Positions 1 to 12,722 of a stretch of DNA of 64,000 nt are shown piece after piece. The position numbers and the translations under genes are program-made. Location of the stretch: contig NC_092573.1 in the NCBI RefSeq assembly GCF_037975245.1, forward strand, positions 21,979,265-22,043,264, written 5' to 3'. The notes below the pieces were generated by a model that saw nothing but the letters and a program-made list of their open reading frames with translations, searched no databases and was not told the origin of the DNA. Every line of letters begins with the position of its first letter. The stretch's first letter is position 1. The DNA is from Apostichopus japonicus (Eukaryota; Echinodermata; Holothuroidea; Aspidochirotida; Stichopodidae).

Positions 1-163
1 ACATGCAGTATATATCGCAGCATTGGTCTGTCCAGCTAATTAACATGACGGTATATATCGCAGCATTGGTTTTTTCAAGCTCAGTTTAACACTTTGGAAC
101 AGATCGAACTTCCCATGTCAGGTTAAGGTGAGAAAATGCTTTCAAAATGTTTTCTTTACTTAC

Positions 164-411
164 ACCTCGATGCAAATGAGCAGATCAGAGTGTTTCAATC
201 TCTCATCGACCTTGGAGATGGAACCTTGGTAAAGACGGACTGTGAATGGATTCTCTCTTGGCTGAAGGTAATCTCCCATCACTGGTTCTCCCAGTCGAGC
301 ATGGGACCTCAAGATATCTGCATCTACATCTACTCCAATCAGTTCCTGGATGCAGTGATGCCACTTGAGACGACTTATCATGGAACAGGGTCCACATCCC
401 ATATCAGTCAC
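164..411 (-). CDS. HENMT1: HENMT1-like small RNA 2'-O-methyltransferase, coding exon 2 (gene continues off left edge)
   Basis: The minus strand encodes 82 codons plus two bases between an acceptor (cgtag) and a strong donor (gaggt followed by gtaagt). The protein (residues 44-125 of the gene) opens with the SAM-binding motif VTDMGCGPC, followed by the acidic motif GVDVD at 69-73 and HARLGEPVMGDYLQPRE. It ends in LLICIE, where the final Glu corresponds to the first metal-ligand Glu of the family's ExxEH motif. HENMT1/HEN1 enzymes add a 2'-O-methyl group to the 3'-terminal ribose of piRNAs, which protects them from tailing and decay in germ cells. The frame joins the upstream exon at phase 0 and leaves the exon at phase 2. 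The remaining catalytic His residues and the C-terminal half lie beyond position 1. Identification rests on remembered family sequence and is strong because motif order and spacing both match. Confidence 0.9.
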
Positions 412-939
412 CTACGAGTAGATTAGGATAAATTCACCTCCTGAGGAGTTACTTTAATATTGGTGACAAATAGTAAGGTGAATAGGTCTAAAGACATGTT
501 AGATGGAATGATCCCACCTATAAAAACTTCAACATTTTTTATTTGAAAATAGCTTTATTTACTATAGTTTGCATTGAAATTTAACTATGCACCAGTCTGA
601 CTAAACCATATGTACAGAACAGGATACCTCTCTCTTTGAAAAAAGAAAATTCTTTTTGAAAAATGGCAAAACTTTTTGGCAAAATCAAAAATAAAATCCT
701 TTTGGAAAAATCAAAGTTGAAAATCATTTGGAACAATCAAAATTGAAAATCATTTGGAAAAATCAAAAATGAAAATTCCTTTTTAAACCAGAATGCCAAA
801 TGCATTTTGGTTTCGATGATGTAACATGAGCAGTTTTCTTCATGAATCTGATGTCATGTATAGTGTAGGTGTACAACGTACTGAATCTTAGAAAAGCAGT
901 GTGATATGACAAACAATAAATTCACAATGACACAGGCTG

Positions 940-1750
940 TCCTAAAATGACCATTGACCTCAACAACAGGCTTCTTGCACTAAATGTGATACATTAACAT
1001 ACTCAATATGAAATCTGTCCTTGTTGAAATATTGTGCAAAAGATGATTTTCACAATTTGACCCCTGGTGAACTCAAACGACCATTGACCTCTGCCCACAA
1101 CATTAAGCTTGTTGTACTCAATTTGGTACAATTACATACCAAATATGCAATCTGTCCAAGCTTCTCTTGCAATATTATGTTTAGGAAGGTGCATTAGTGT
1201 AGAGAGACAGGTAAGAGGGGAGTGAAGTAACTGTTTGTCATTTGTTGACTTCAAATGACCTTTTTGACCTCTACCAAAATCAATAGACTTTTATCAATGT
1301 TATACATCTTCTTACCAAGTATGAGATCTGCCCAAGCTTCCCTTCTTGAGATATCGTGTTTACAAGGTTTTCAAATTTTGACCCCTGGTGACCCCAAATA
1401 ACCTTTCACCTCCGCCAAAAACTATAGGCTTCTTGCACTCAATGTGGTTCATATACATATTGAACATGAGATCTGCCCACGCTTACCTTCTTGAGATATC
1501 GTGTTTACATGGTTTTCACAATTTGACCCCTGGTGACTCCAAATGACCTTGACCTCCACTAAAAAAAAAAACATTTTTGTACTCAATAAGGCACTCCCTA
1601 CACATAAAATATGAGATCTGTCTAAGCTACCGTTCTTGAGACATTGTGTTTACAGGGTTTTCAAAATTTTACCCCTGGTGACCCCAAATGACCTTTGAAC
1701 TCCACATATACAATAGGCTTCTTGTCCTCAATAAATTTCTCCTACATACA
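940..1750. repeat. Tandem repeat, unit about 120-185 bp, roughly 6 diverged copies
   Basis: The phrase tttgacccctggtga recurs near 1056, 1376, 1523 and 1667. Each is followed by a caaatgacctttgacctc-like run, an ataggcttcttg..ctcaat block, a tatgagatctgcccaagct-like block and cttgagatatcgtgttta. The copies are imperfect, so the spacing varies. The outermost copies are partial. It sits inside the HENMT1 intron and has no open frame. Confidence 0.8.
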
Positions 1751-1757
1751 AAAAAAA

Positions 1758-2020
1758 GTTATCAAGAGCTAGCTGTCAGACAGTCAAGCTGTCAGGCATT
1801 CAAGTTTTCAAGCTGTCAGGCATTCAAGTTTTCAAATTGTCAAGCAGTCAAAATCGTCAGGCTGTCAAAATTGTCAGGCTGTCAAATTGTCCAGCTGTCA
1901 AGAAAAATTTAGAATTTCAGAAAAATGTAAACTGAAAATAAGAAATCATTTTCTAAGTCGTCAAGCTGATAAGCAGTCAGGCCGGTGTCAAATTGTCAGG
2001 CCTGTGTCAAATTGTCATGG
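1758..2020. repeat. Short-period repeat (about 10-16 bp, core gctgtcag / gtcaaattgtcag)
   Basis: Variants of caagctgtcagg, attcaagttttcaag and gtcaaattgtcaggc follow one another with irregular spacing. It resembles a degenerate minisatellite directly after the larger tandem repeat. Confidence 0.65.
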
Positions 2021-2867
2021 AAAAAATTGAGAAATGGATACATGGAAGATTTTTCATTCTTGCTTTCTGACAAATCAGTTTTCAAGTTGTGAAATGAAAA
2101 GTAAAAAATTAATCATCATATTTGAAAAAGAAATATGAAAAATCATTTTGAAAAATGAAATCAAAAGTCCAAAGTGAAATATGAAAAATGAAAGATCATT
2201 TCTGAATAAAAAAAAAATGAAAATGATAATGATAATCAGCAGTTATTTTAACCACGCACAAATGTGAGAGAAGCCGCAAGGACTTATGGATTACACTGTC
2301 AGGTGGCTTCCAATTCAACATTATTATCTCAAAGTTGGTATCTTTACAATTTAGAAAGTCATTTTGCAGGTGGTAGATATAAACCAACCATATGTTGAAA
2401 ATAGAGTTGAATTTTGTTCAACTTTTTCCAGTGATAACCTTTCCCTGATTGGCTGTTTGGAAGTTTAAAAAAAATGTTCTGAACTGATATAGCTTGACTA
2501 TGACAACAACTTAAGCTGACAAATAAAGGAGAGATGACTACAAATGAACCGGGTTTCCCCATACTTTGCGACCACCAAAGGTCTGACCAAAAACACATCT
2601 TGGGGCAGGCCAATGGTTGGGCAGGAATTTCCTCTCAAAGAGGACATGACGACAAATATAATCCAAACTTATTGTGATCGTGAACATATACACCAGCTTT
2701 AACATAAATTTGTCACATCAGGATTTGGACAACCACCTTTATTAAATTTAAAACCATATCTATGGTAAGAATAGCTGTTGGAATGGACTAACAATTATAA
2801 ATGTTGTACTCCTTAGTATAGCCAAACTAGACTAAGCATCCTTTTACCAAAATATAAACTTTTTTAC

Positions 2868-3003
2868 CTTTTTTGGCTTGAATTCTTTTGTCAAGTTAAC
2901 AGCCATCTGGTATCTTTGTTCAGACACCGGAGGTGAGAAGATTATATTTGAAGACGCTGGATCTTCTCCAAAATCTGTCTCACATGCAGAAGCCATTCTG
3001 ATT
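2868..3003 (-). CDS. HENMT1: HENMT1-like methyltransferase, first coding exon with start codon
   Basis: On the minus strand an acceptor (cctttgcag) is followed by 7 untranslated bases and an ATG at 2996-2994. Then come 43 codons ending at AAG, with donor gtaaaa. The peptide starts MASACETDFGEDP and contains FSPPVSEQRYQMAVNL and KEFKPKK. Family N termini carry the same PP..xQRYxxVxxL..xxPKKV pattern immediately before the SAM motif, and joining to the exon at 164-411 gives KPKK-VTDMGCG in frame. The acceptor just before the ATG implies at least one upstream noncoding exon. The intron between the two coding exons is 2456 bp. The plus strand of the same segment also has an open frame, but it lacks a family match and I treat it as a shadow. 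Confidence 0.88.
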
Positions 3004-4002
3004 CTGCAAAGGAGAGAGTTGGAACCTAAGGAGGTATGTATTTTATCTATAAATGCTGTTCAAAATGGGAAAAACTGCTAATCAAATGAAAATTTTTATT
3101 GTCAATGCTTTAGTAATTTTCAGGTTCACTGAAAATTGCCAATAACGTAAACCGTAAAGTGACAGTTGCTTTAACGCTGAAATGCCTGTGCAAAGAGTAA
3201 ACTCAATTGATCTCCACATCATCCTGCAGAAGTTATGTGATGCATTGATAGTGACATTTTCAATCCAAATCCATATTTAAATTAGAAAATATAGTATATA
3301 TATTTGCAACAAATAAAGAAGGATGATAACAATTTCTGAGGATAATGAATACAAAATTTCAAGATGGTTTCATTATAATAAGTTAGCCATGAAACATGTG
3401 ATTCATGCATGCATTACATTGCGATTTCAACCTATATCATATGACCTATATAAAATTCTATAAAAAAATAATATGACCTACATAAAAACCTACATAAAAT
3501 TTAGAATATAAATAAATCATTTTTAATTGTTTCAGAAGCATGAGTCTTGGTGTTGTGGAACAGTTTACTGCAGCTAGGCAATGAAATTTTGAGTAACTAC
3601 AGTACTGTATTTCCTACCTGCTTTAGTATCTGACCATGCTTGATACATCCACCCCCCCCCTTCCTTCATTCAATTCCCACCACTCAAAAATATATGCATT
3701 CCTGTGTACATATCTTTTTCATAAATTTCACTCAAACTCCTTAGTGTTGTGAAATTAAATGCTCTTGGCTAGGACAAAACTACATGAATATCGACCCATC
3801 CTTATAAGGCAGTTTGATTCTAACTTCAGGTCATGTAGATTCAGTCCTACCAAAATTTCTCAGAGAACACATTATATACATGCATATTTCTTCCAAATCA
3901 TATTTCAGATCTTCTCGTGCAGGGCAATTCTCAGGCACAGTGTCAAACAGCCTTGAAATATTGCACAAGTCCTTCTCAACTGTAAGTTACTACAGGCCAT
4001 AC

Positions 4003-4514
4003 ATATCCAAGGATGTAACACATGCCCCTCTCCAGCTGAGCTCTGCACAGTTATTCATCCCTCTCTACAACACTGTGCATTCTTCATTGAATCTACAAGT
4101 TTACCATGTACTGAAAGATCAATCCTGCCCAGAGAATGTTTTTTTCTACATATAAAAGTATTATGTAACACCTGTGTACAATTTTTACATTTAAACCCAT
4201 CTTACATAACAATTCTGCATAATAATACAACATGCATGCCTTATGGAGATAAGCCTATCCACCCAAGGGTAATCTCACTCTCCAGCTGAGCTCTGGATTT
4301 TCCTGTATTCTTCTCTCTACAAAGCTGTGCATTCCTCATTAAATCTCCTCTTTACTAAGTGCAGAGAGACCAATCTTGTCCAGGCAATGGTTTTCTATCG
4401 AGCTCTTATTTCCATGTGTTATGCAGTGTACAAATTTTACATTTTCACAAATTCCACTCACCTCACCACAAATCTGCATAATAATAGTTACAACCTGCCT
4501 ACCTTGCAGAGATA
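4003..4514. repeat. Diverged tandem duplication of about 250 bp
   Basis: The blocks ctccagctgagctctg, ctctctacaa..ctgtgcattc, tgtacaa..tttacattt, tctgcataataata and gagataag occur in the same order in 4003-4253 and 4256-4514. Spacing is about 252 bp. Many substitutions and small indels separate the copies, so the duplication is old. Confidence 0.75.
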
Positions 4515-4679
4515 AGTTTAACAGTGCACTCTTAAAAATCAACTTGAAAAAAAAGGAAACAAATACAGCATTCCACAACATGAAAGTGTGCTTGACTATA
4601 TTGAGTATGTAAAGTAAATCAACTTTGGCCTTTGGGGCCAAACAAATAACTTAGTAATTGTTGCAATCAACTCACAGTT

Positions 4680-5330
4680 TAATATTTCGCGAAAGTGGTT
4701 CTGGGATACCATTCGCAACAATGTTTTTAGACTACTGTAAGAAATTCGTATAAATCTAGCCTACATAATTACCAAACTAATAGCAATTGAAACAAAAGCA
4801 CGATCAAAACGAGAAAATACGTTTAGCTTCCAGCTAACCATGGAAATGGTATTCGGTCGCTGTAAACTTATATTCGAGAAATTGAGGCCGCTTCTATAGG
4901 CCTTAGCCTATTCCGCGAATATTGAGTATGAGCGTTTACAAACAAAACTCAGTCAAATGGTAAAACGTATGGAACGCGAAAACTCATTCTTGTTGTGTAA
5001 ACTAAAGTTGTTGCTGCTGTTTTACCACGCTGTTGCTCAAACTCACGCTTATGTCTAAACTTCCAATAACAAGTAGTAATGTTGTTAACATCGCACTGCC
5101 GCCGCTGCTTAGGCTATGCTTGCTCTCCACGTCTATTGGATCAGACCATAAAATATCCCTTTACTTTACTCAGTTGTTACTACTACTATCTATTATGCAG
5201 GCCCATGGTTCGCATTAGCCGCGAGATTACGCGATTCGCGCAATTTGATTGCATTTGGAATACACGATTAGTAAAAAGCCACTTGCGATTATTATATTTT
5301 AGTTATCCCGTCTATAATCCATAACATGTC
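4680..5330 (-). promoter_or_regulatory. CpG-richer block, possible HENMT1 promoter / 5' end
   Basis: CpG dinucleotides cluster here (for example tttcgcgaaag, ggccgcttc, ccgcgaatatt, gccgcgagattacgcg), while the flanking kilobases have very few. It lies 1.7-2.3 kb upstream of the HENMT1 start codon, on the side where the noncoding first exon is expected. No TATA box or clear splice donor was identified, so the promoter role is inference. Confidence 0.3.
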
Positions 5331-5392
5331 GTAAAATTCCTTGTCAGCCTTTCCTTCTATGAAATAAACGAATGATTAAATAATAATTTCTT

Positions 5393-5562
5393 CCACATGG
5401 TAGCCTAACACCACACTAAGTCAATGCATGAGAAATCTAGCAAAGCCTAACCATCTGTTTATTCGCTGAAATTGTGACGCAGTTATAAGAAATCCATGGA
5501 ATACTTTCGTTATTGCTGTTATCTTCAGCCACATGGTAGCCTAACACCACACTAAGTCAATG
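5393..5562. repeat. Perfect 34-bp direct repeat, 136 bp apart
   Basis: The 34 bases starting ccacatggtagcctaacacc are identical at 5393-5426 and 5529-5562. Related sequence (gaaatct..gcctaacc) follows both, so the duplicated unit is probably about 136 bp with one copy eroded. Confidence 0.8.
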
Positions 5563-7567
5563 GGAAATCTGCCTAACCGTAGATTTGCATTTTTTTTTTT
5601 AAATCACACTTTGCGTAGGATTCGAGTAATAAATTAGGAACCGGGAAGTATCGCGTCGGGCGGGTACCCGGATAACCCGTGCAAACACTATTATTTCCCC
5701 AATCTAGTCAATAGCAGTAAGGGAGTGTTTCAGTATTGTTTTATTTCAGCTGACTTGGGGGAAGAGGGAGGGGGGAGGGAGAGGAAGCAATACAATACAT
5801 GTAGGATCGTGATCAATCTGCCAATCTTACAGGCATATGGTACGTAGATGTTTGCCTTCTCAGGTTGTCTGGTTGTTTACATAATTGAAGAGAAGAATAA
5901 AGAACGAGACGAATAATCGATTTGCTCTTTATTTAGTTATTGCCGATAGTACATTACTTCTGACTTGTATGACCACATTTATATCTGAGAAAATTGCAAG
6001 AAGATCGTTTACTTCCCGCACTGAATAATGTCTCCAAGCCTGCTCCTTCTATATTTCATCATTTTGAATAAAGTAGCCAACATTTTCGTGATAATTCAAC
6101 TCCTTCAATTTCTACAAGTTTCACAAGATATTTCTTTTAGAATTTCATAGCAAAGAAAGAAAGAATCATAGAATGAAAAAAGCCTTACCCAATCCCCAAC
6201 CAAGAAATAAAAGTTAAAATGGAATGAATCAAGTTTACAATATAAGGGTTAGTTTGATAAGCAGTTAAATAGTAATCAAAAAGGTGGAATGAGTAGATTA
6301 TAAAGTTTGTTACCTCAGAGTAGGCCTCTGTCTTTTACTAAACTACTACTCTTTTTTTTTTGGAGGAACAAAACTTTGGAACCTCACAAGTATTTTGAAT
6401 AAACACAAAAAGTTTTATGGATTATTGATTTAGACACTTATGATTGAAAATAACTGTTATAAACTCTAAAGGTGAAAAGATTTTCCTTTTCTTGTTGTTG
6501 CCAGAAGCTAAATTCATATTGTTTCTAGTGATGGGGAGTTAGAGATTGAGCTGAAAGCTTGGGGCATGCATGCCATCATATACTTGAAATCTAGTCAAAG
6601 GAAGAAATGGTCCCATACCCAGCTTGCAAAGAGACATTAAAATTTGGTACACTCACTGCCCATACGCTACATCACAGTAGCAATTATCTGAACCAGCAAT
6701 ATTTAAAATTGAATAATGAATGATATTAATTGTGCAGCAAGTTAAATAAATTGCTGCAAACTAATTAAAAGAATTGTTTGTAAAGTGCGGAACATCAAAA
6801 TATTAAACAAAACTTTCAATTTTAGTTTTGATGAATATCCTTCAGGTATCTCTAGATTAAGCCATATTTTAGTACTTTGTGCAGAAAATCATTCAAATAT
6901 TTTCAAAAGTGCTATTTGATAAAATATCGTAAATTTGGACCCAAAGTATATCAAACATGAGTCTCGTGTAGCTATGTGGGTTCAATTCCATTTCAATATT
7001 CGGTGTCCTCAGCCCATATGCAGCTCACACAGAGCAAGATTTGAAACCATAAAGGATGACTTTTGGTACAAACTAAAATTTGAGATGTTGTTGACTGCCT
7101 AAAAACACTGCTACCAATCCAGGTTGGAATTCTATACCACTTGCAAATTTTCAGAAATGTCCCTTTAAACGTAGTCAGTATAGGCCCCCAAATTATAGCA
7201 TGTTATATTTGCTAAAAGTTTTCAAAAAGTACTTTCCTTGAGGTCTTCACTCTCCAAACTGTTCTCAGACAATTTTTAAGGAACACACAAGATGACTGAA
7301 TGTCCCAGTGAGGAAAATTTCCTCCCAAGGTTGTAACAAAAACTGTTTAAGAATTTTGACCAAAGGTGACCATATTTGAATATCTAGCATATTTAGGGCC
7401 AATACAGCATACCTTTAAAGAAGTGTTCTCCATTATTGTGACGAGACTATACAGTATAATACCCAGACCAACAGGTCAATTCCCAGAATGCAATACAAAA
7501 CAACCTTGTTAAAGGACAAATGGTGTTGTGTGTCATCTAAGGGTGCTCTGTAGTTGATTTGAAATTA

Positions 7568-7700
7568 AAAGCTCACATGTTTGAGTTGAGTTATTAGAAT
7601 TAATAAGAACAATGGATCATTTAGGCCTGTAATGAGGAGCTGATGTCAACCATCTCTGAAGCATTAAAGTGGCATTCCATCAAGATTAGAATTCAGCTTA
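7568..7700. repeat. Dispersed repeat, related to 57498-57640
   Basis: Shared blocks in the same order are acatgt-ttgagttg-gtt, gcctgyaatgaggagct..tcaac and ttaaagkrgcaytcca. The two copies are about 50 kb apart in this window. The family's terminal phrase ttaaagg..cattccagaga also appears alone near 15364 and, inverted, at 40431-40451. Confidence 0.55.
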
Positions 7701-8772
7701 AAGTCACCCTTTAAAAGACATATGTATAGGCCTAGAAATACTTAAATGGCTTGTAAACAAGACTTATGTTCCACCATCCATGTTACAATGAAATACTGTT
7801 TAGAGATATTATGACTTAAGTAATTAAGTTAGCAATGTTACATCAAACTTAAATTAGTCTGTTCATGCAATTGCATTTTCTTCTTTAAACATATGGTTAC
7901 ATATTTCTAATACAGATGCTATATATTTTCAGTAAATTCAGAGTAAAATGTGAAATAGAAAAAGATTTTTGGAAGAAGGATACAACTTTTTTTTTTCCAC
8001 TCAGGATTTTACACAACTGCTTTTCTTTCTGTATAAACAATACTATCTTATTTAAATATCATACAATAATAATAATATACAATGTTTTTAACTCTCTCTT
8101 TACAAACAATAAAAGAATGCTTGAATATTAAGTAGATCTTCAAAAGGAGGAAAAAAAATATTGAGGAGAGATCAAATAACAATAAAGTAAATTTCAAATG
8201 AAAAGTCAAGAAATGCAAAGATAAAGAGTGCAATAAATACTTTGTCAAATTTCAAAATATTTAGAGAAGAAATATGAGAAAGAGATGTTTTAGATAAAAG
8301 CTCTTGCAAGACTAAACATTGCACACTACTATGTAGAACTATCAGCTAGCAGCTCTCTACCCTTCCAATCTATATTTAACTAAAATTGATGGAATAATGC
8401 ATAGTGCGAAACATATCAAAGACTAACTGTTCATCTATGTACATTTATGCCTTTACAGAATTATTTTTTATTTCAAATGAAAAATGTGGAGAAAAAAAAA
8501 CAAAAAATAGTGCCAGTTTCTGAATATTTGAACAATCACAAAAACAAATGCAATTTTGGGCAGATGGACTCAACAGTGAGGGGTAGATGAAAAACATGCA
8601 TGCACCCATACTGTAAAGTGCCTTTTTGAATATTCAGACCTTGAAATGTTTCAATAACTATGTATTTATTCACTACTATTAAAATAAGTCAGACATTTAT
8701 GTCGTAAATTTCTTCACTTTGGACATGATTTCATTATTTTGTTCATGCGGATTATTATTACATATCAACAGG

Positions 8773-8884
8773 AATGCCAGATTAGCATCGTCTCTAATCT
8801 CTCCCCCCCCCCTCCCCATGCCAGATTAGCATCGTCCCTAATCTCTCCCCAACCCCCATGCCAGATTAGATTTGTCTTCAATCT
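8773..8884. repeat. Three tandem copies of a 35-50 bp C-rich unit
   Basis: The core atgccagattagcatcgtc, followed by taatctctcccc, appears three times; the third copy is altered (gatttgtcttcaatctcc). The length difference between copies lies mostly in the C run. Confidence 0.75.
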
Positions 8885-11140
8885 CCTTTGCCGTCACCCT
8901 GTTGGGTGCTAATCTCCAGCGCCTCAAAGTCATAATGTATTTTACATTATGACTAGCAGTGATATAGCAGTTGGTATTACAGGAATCAGATTTCAAATTT
9001 GAATTATTTTTTACAGAGTTTTCGGAAAAGCATTATTTTCCTTCGAGAGCCATTATAACCGAGACGACAACAAAAAAATCTTCAGGGATTCTCTTAATCA
9101 ACATGTTAGATAATAAATGTTAAAGCACATAGCGGTTTACTGTGTCAAACAGCAGAATTCGGAAGTGAATATATATCATAAATATCAGTTAAGGTTATAG
9201 ATGCATAAGCCAAATCGCTTAATAATGATGATGATGATTTACATTAAAAAAAATAGTACAAACAGAAATAAAGGAGATGAGATCCCATCTCCTGTTATAT
9301 TATATCTAAAGCTTTAATAACTTCATCACACTTATTATTGTAAATAAAAAAAAATGAAAAAAGATGATCATATTTCAATGGTGATACACAAATGAGACAA
9401 ACCTTGGTGTACATAATCGATAATTATTTTTTAAATGGTTCATAAACTGAACTGTATTTGCAAAGAACAAATAAAACAAGGCTAGGAAATCAGGAATCAG
9501 CTTTTACACATAATTCTCCCCGGGAGCAATTATATCGAACCACATGATCATTATTATTGTTAAACCACTTTGAAAATTTTGTAACTTTTCAAGATTTTTA
9601 GTAAATTAATGTTTTGTTTTTTTGGCCAATATAATTACGCCCGGCTTCAATTTTAAAAACAAAAGTTACAATTCAAGTTTGAGAGTGAAGCATTTTCCGT
9701 TTCAAACACTTTCTTTATTCAGGAGGTCATCATTTGTAAAAGATCTGGATGTTAGTACATTTATTGATTTATTATTATTTTTTTTGGTCTCTACCCTTCT
9801 GATGGATATTTTCCATCTGGCAACAATAATACAATTATTGTACTTGTCATACTTTTGAAAAAATGACAGGGAATGTTAAAGGAAATTGGCAAAACATTTC
9901 TAGAAGCATAGCATAAAACTATCGATAAAGAAATTTCACAAAACGGAAAGCAAGAATGAAAAGAAAGATAATAAGAAAAAAACAGAAAAGAGGCAGCTTA
10001 AAGTGAGGTGTAAAAATAGACTAGATCAGGTAATCCTATGGAATGTATAACTAAGACTATTAATAAATCTTTCGCTGTATTTTCACCAAGAAAAAAATCG
10101 GAAAAAATTTTAAAAATTAAAAACAGAGGACACAGAAAGAAGATCATTTTCAAACCTAAGAGGCACAGTCTCTCAAACTGTGTCACTCTATTCCTTCAAA
10201 TATTTATTCAGTTATATTTATCATGTTTTCATTTAAAAATATTTTTAGAAGTGCAAAGAGAATTCCTTTTTGTGTATTTGGCTGATAAAATGTCACACTT
10301 ATAATTGTAGGTCCTAGACACCATACATAGTAACCTAACACATTTTACTGTTATTTATATGTAGCGACCTATATGTAGAGTGTCCCTAGCAACAAAAATT
10401 TGGTTAATTTTTTTTAGCTTTTTAATAGTTACATTTTATTGCTCTACTATATTTTACAATATACATGTCTTGAAATATCTCTGTTTCTTATGGATGAGAC
10501 AATTTTTTTTATGAATAACAAGGATAACCTTCATATTTTATTTTGCAGAAGTTGTTCAAGCATTATGGGATGTAGCTTAAATACCTGTTAACGTTTGCTA
10601 GATGTTATTATCAATGCAAAACTGTTTAATTGTTGGTTTATCTTTTCGTTCTATGTACACATCATAGCTAAAGAGGTACTAGCCACGGTCTGCCTATTAA
10701 GCAAAGAGATTACCATAGGGTAACATATAAGGAGGTCCAACAATTGGTAGACAAAGCTGTTTATCACAAGCAAACAACATTTTGAAAGACGACATTGATG
10801 AGAAACATTAGCACTAAAGTCGTTTCAGTCAGACACCTCTTTCTTTTTTTCTCTCTTTCTTTTATGCCAACAAATTGTGGCAAGGAAAAAATGTATCATA
10901 AAAAGAAAAAACTTAAAAAGTATGCCTTCAAGGTGATTTTGTATTAAAACACAGAAATAATTCCAATTTTGGTAAGAAATGAGGGCAGAATTCTTAATAT
11001 AATGAAAATGATAATCTGTTCCCTTTTGTTTATTTGTTTTGTTGATCCTAGTTACGGTCTTGCAAACATATGCGGCTACGCATTGGACGTGTGTGCAATG
11101 TGAACATAATTCAAGGAGTTCACCATGATAAAAAAAAGTC

Positions 11141-11504
11141 TTAAAGGGTGTGAAGGCTCGCGCAAAAAGAAACGTCTAATGCCGGTAATTTGACCTAGTT
11201 TCGAATGAGGTGTAACAGAAGTGTTTAAACACCACCACTGATCCCAGAAAATACACACACAGCTTGCTACCGTCGGTAATTAGACACTAGTGTACAGTCA
11301 GTACATACAGCTGCGGTCAATACCCACAACACAGTGTATATTGCAGCGATGGACATCTCAGGTCCAGCTAAAGATAACAATTAATGTATAACGTTTCATT
11401 ACTGTCTGCATTTTGTAGCGACACAAACAAAATGTCACTTGCAAGCAACAGAAACTTTTTCAGATGGCCGCACGCAGTTTGGGGCGAGTCTTCAATGCCT
11501 TTAA
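11141..11504 (-). mobile_element. TTAA-flanked short transposon, copy 1 (minus orientation)
   Basis: This 364-bp segment is the reverse complement of 33195-33559 with scattered mismatches. Both copies start and end in TTAA. Their ends form an imperfect terminal inverted repeat (ttaaaggcattgaagactcg against ttaaagggtgtgagactcg). There is no coding frame, so it is a nonautonomous element. TTAA duplication is typical of piggyBac-class transposons, but the element's own end (agg rather than ccc) leaves the class open. Confidence 0.75.
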
Positions 11505-12716
11505 GTTTGGACATTTGCTGTGTGCGTCTGAATATGATGAAAAAGTTTTTCTCCCAAAGTATATATTATTGAGTATCGCAAAGCATTATTAAATAAAGCT
11601 GTTTACTCGTACCATTCTCGTCGAGTAAATACTCGCATATAATTGGGATAAACTATACGGTTAATATGTCTCACTGTATGAAACTAACAAAAGTAAGTTA
11701 TTACAAACTGACTGCTTCTTCCAGTACAGAAAATTTTGTGTCCCACACATTTAAATTCATGCATTTGTTTTATTTTAGTTTTTTCCATTTGCATATAGTT
11801 TACATATTTAGATAACTAGGAATCATCATCTATTCCTCGGTGTAATATTGGTGCACTTAAGTATCTGATTACGTTTGTTCTCGGGGGGGGGAACCACATC
11901 AATTCTATGTCATGGTGGAGTACATGGTACCACAAGATTGTAGCAGAAATAAATCCGAACCCAGCTTTACAGTGAGCTCTAACATAAATGTATGGAGGTG
12001 TTAAACCCGTGAAGAAGCAGAGAATAGAAAAAGAAAATGCATCAAATGACAGCGGCAAAGATCACATTATAGTAAGATGTAGATGTGCATTGGTCCTGAG
12101 GGTTTCATAACCCTTTAGAGATAATTCTAAATGCATATGATACGAGATATGTCAGACCACTCCAAACTACAACATCATAGTACCATTGCAGGCATTTTGA
12201 AATTTTGAACGTCCTCCAACTAACTGTCTCGCAACAGCTCTAGGTCCAGAAACTAGAAATATCTCCATTGACAGGGGTATAATATCGATTAAAAATGTAT
12301 AAAGTTAGACATAATTTCTGACATTTTACATGTTGATATAAATATCGTTTATATGTTCACCGTGTGGTGATGCCTACTCAGAAGCAAATAATTCTGTTCT
12401 CTTTATGTCTCACAATTATTAAAGAAAAATAAATGAAAACTATATGCATTCAAGGTGACTTTTTTTGTAAACACACACATAATTAGGTGCAAAAACAAAT
12501 AATTGATTTTTTCATAATTATACTGAAATTGGTTATGCTGTTGTTATTATATCCCGAGTCAACACACTGTGAAACAATAACATGCAGATATTGTGCGCAA
12601 CTCATTAATTATAGTTTATGAACCTTCTCAAAACCCTTTAGGAAAGAATGTCAGCAAGCCATGCTCATGAGAATACAACCGTGGCAGGCAAACATCATGA
12701 TCAAAGTGAGCAAGGT

Positions 12717-12722
12717 TTATTG
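12717..12722 (-). promoter_or_regulatory. Candidate exchanger polyadenylation signal (AATAAA)
   Basis: The minus strand reads AATAAA about 525 nt downstream of the exchanger stop codon. It lies in an AT-rich 3' UTR context with no competing gene before it. It is a plausible signal but not proven; other distal signals are possible. Confidence 0.35.

Larger units (their letters stand above)
412..2867 (-). other. HENMT1 intron 2-type spacer filled with simple and tandem repeats
   Basis: No further coding exon is needed to keep frame and none was seen. From left to right it holds an AT-rich block with repeats of an aaaaatcaaaattgaaa type unit (about 651-790), a roughly 145-bp tandem repeat (940-1750), and a short-period gctgtcag repeat (about 1758-2020). 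After those come AT-rich, A-rich sequence and a unique stretch at 2220-2860. Confidence 0.6.

Noticed and set aside
2878-3081. Plus-strand open frame with exon-like borders, possibly joined to a short terminal exon at 3535-3573
   Set aside because: The opposite strand holds the HENMT1 first coding exon with family motifs and exact phase; the plus reading matches nothing I know.
3814-4155. 113-codon plus-strand frame
   Set aside because: It lies across the diverged tandem duplication, has no recognisable motif or splice context, and the second copy does not keep the frame.
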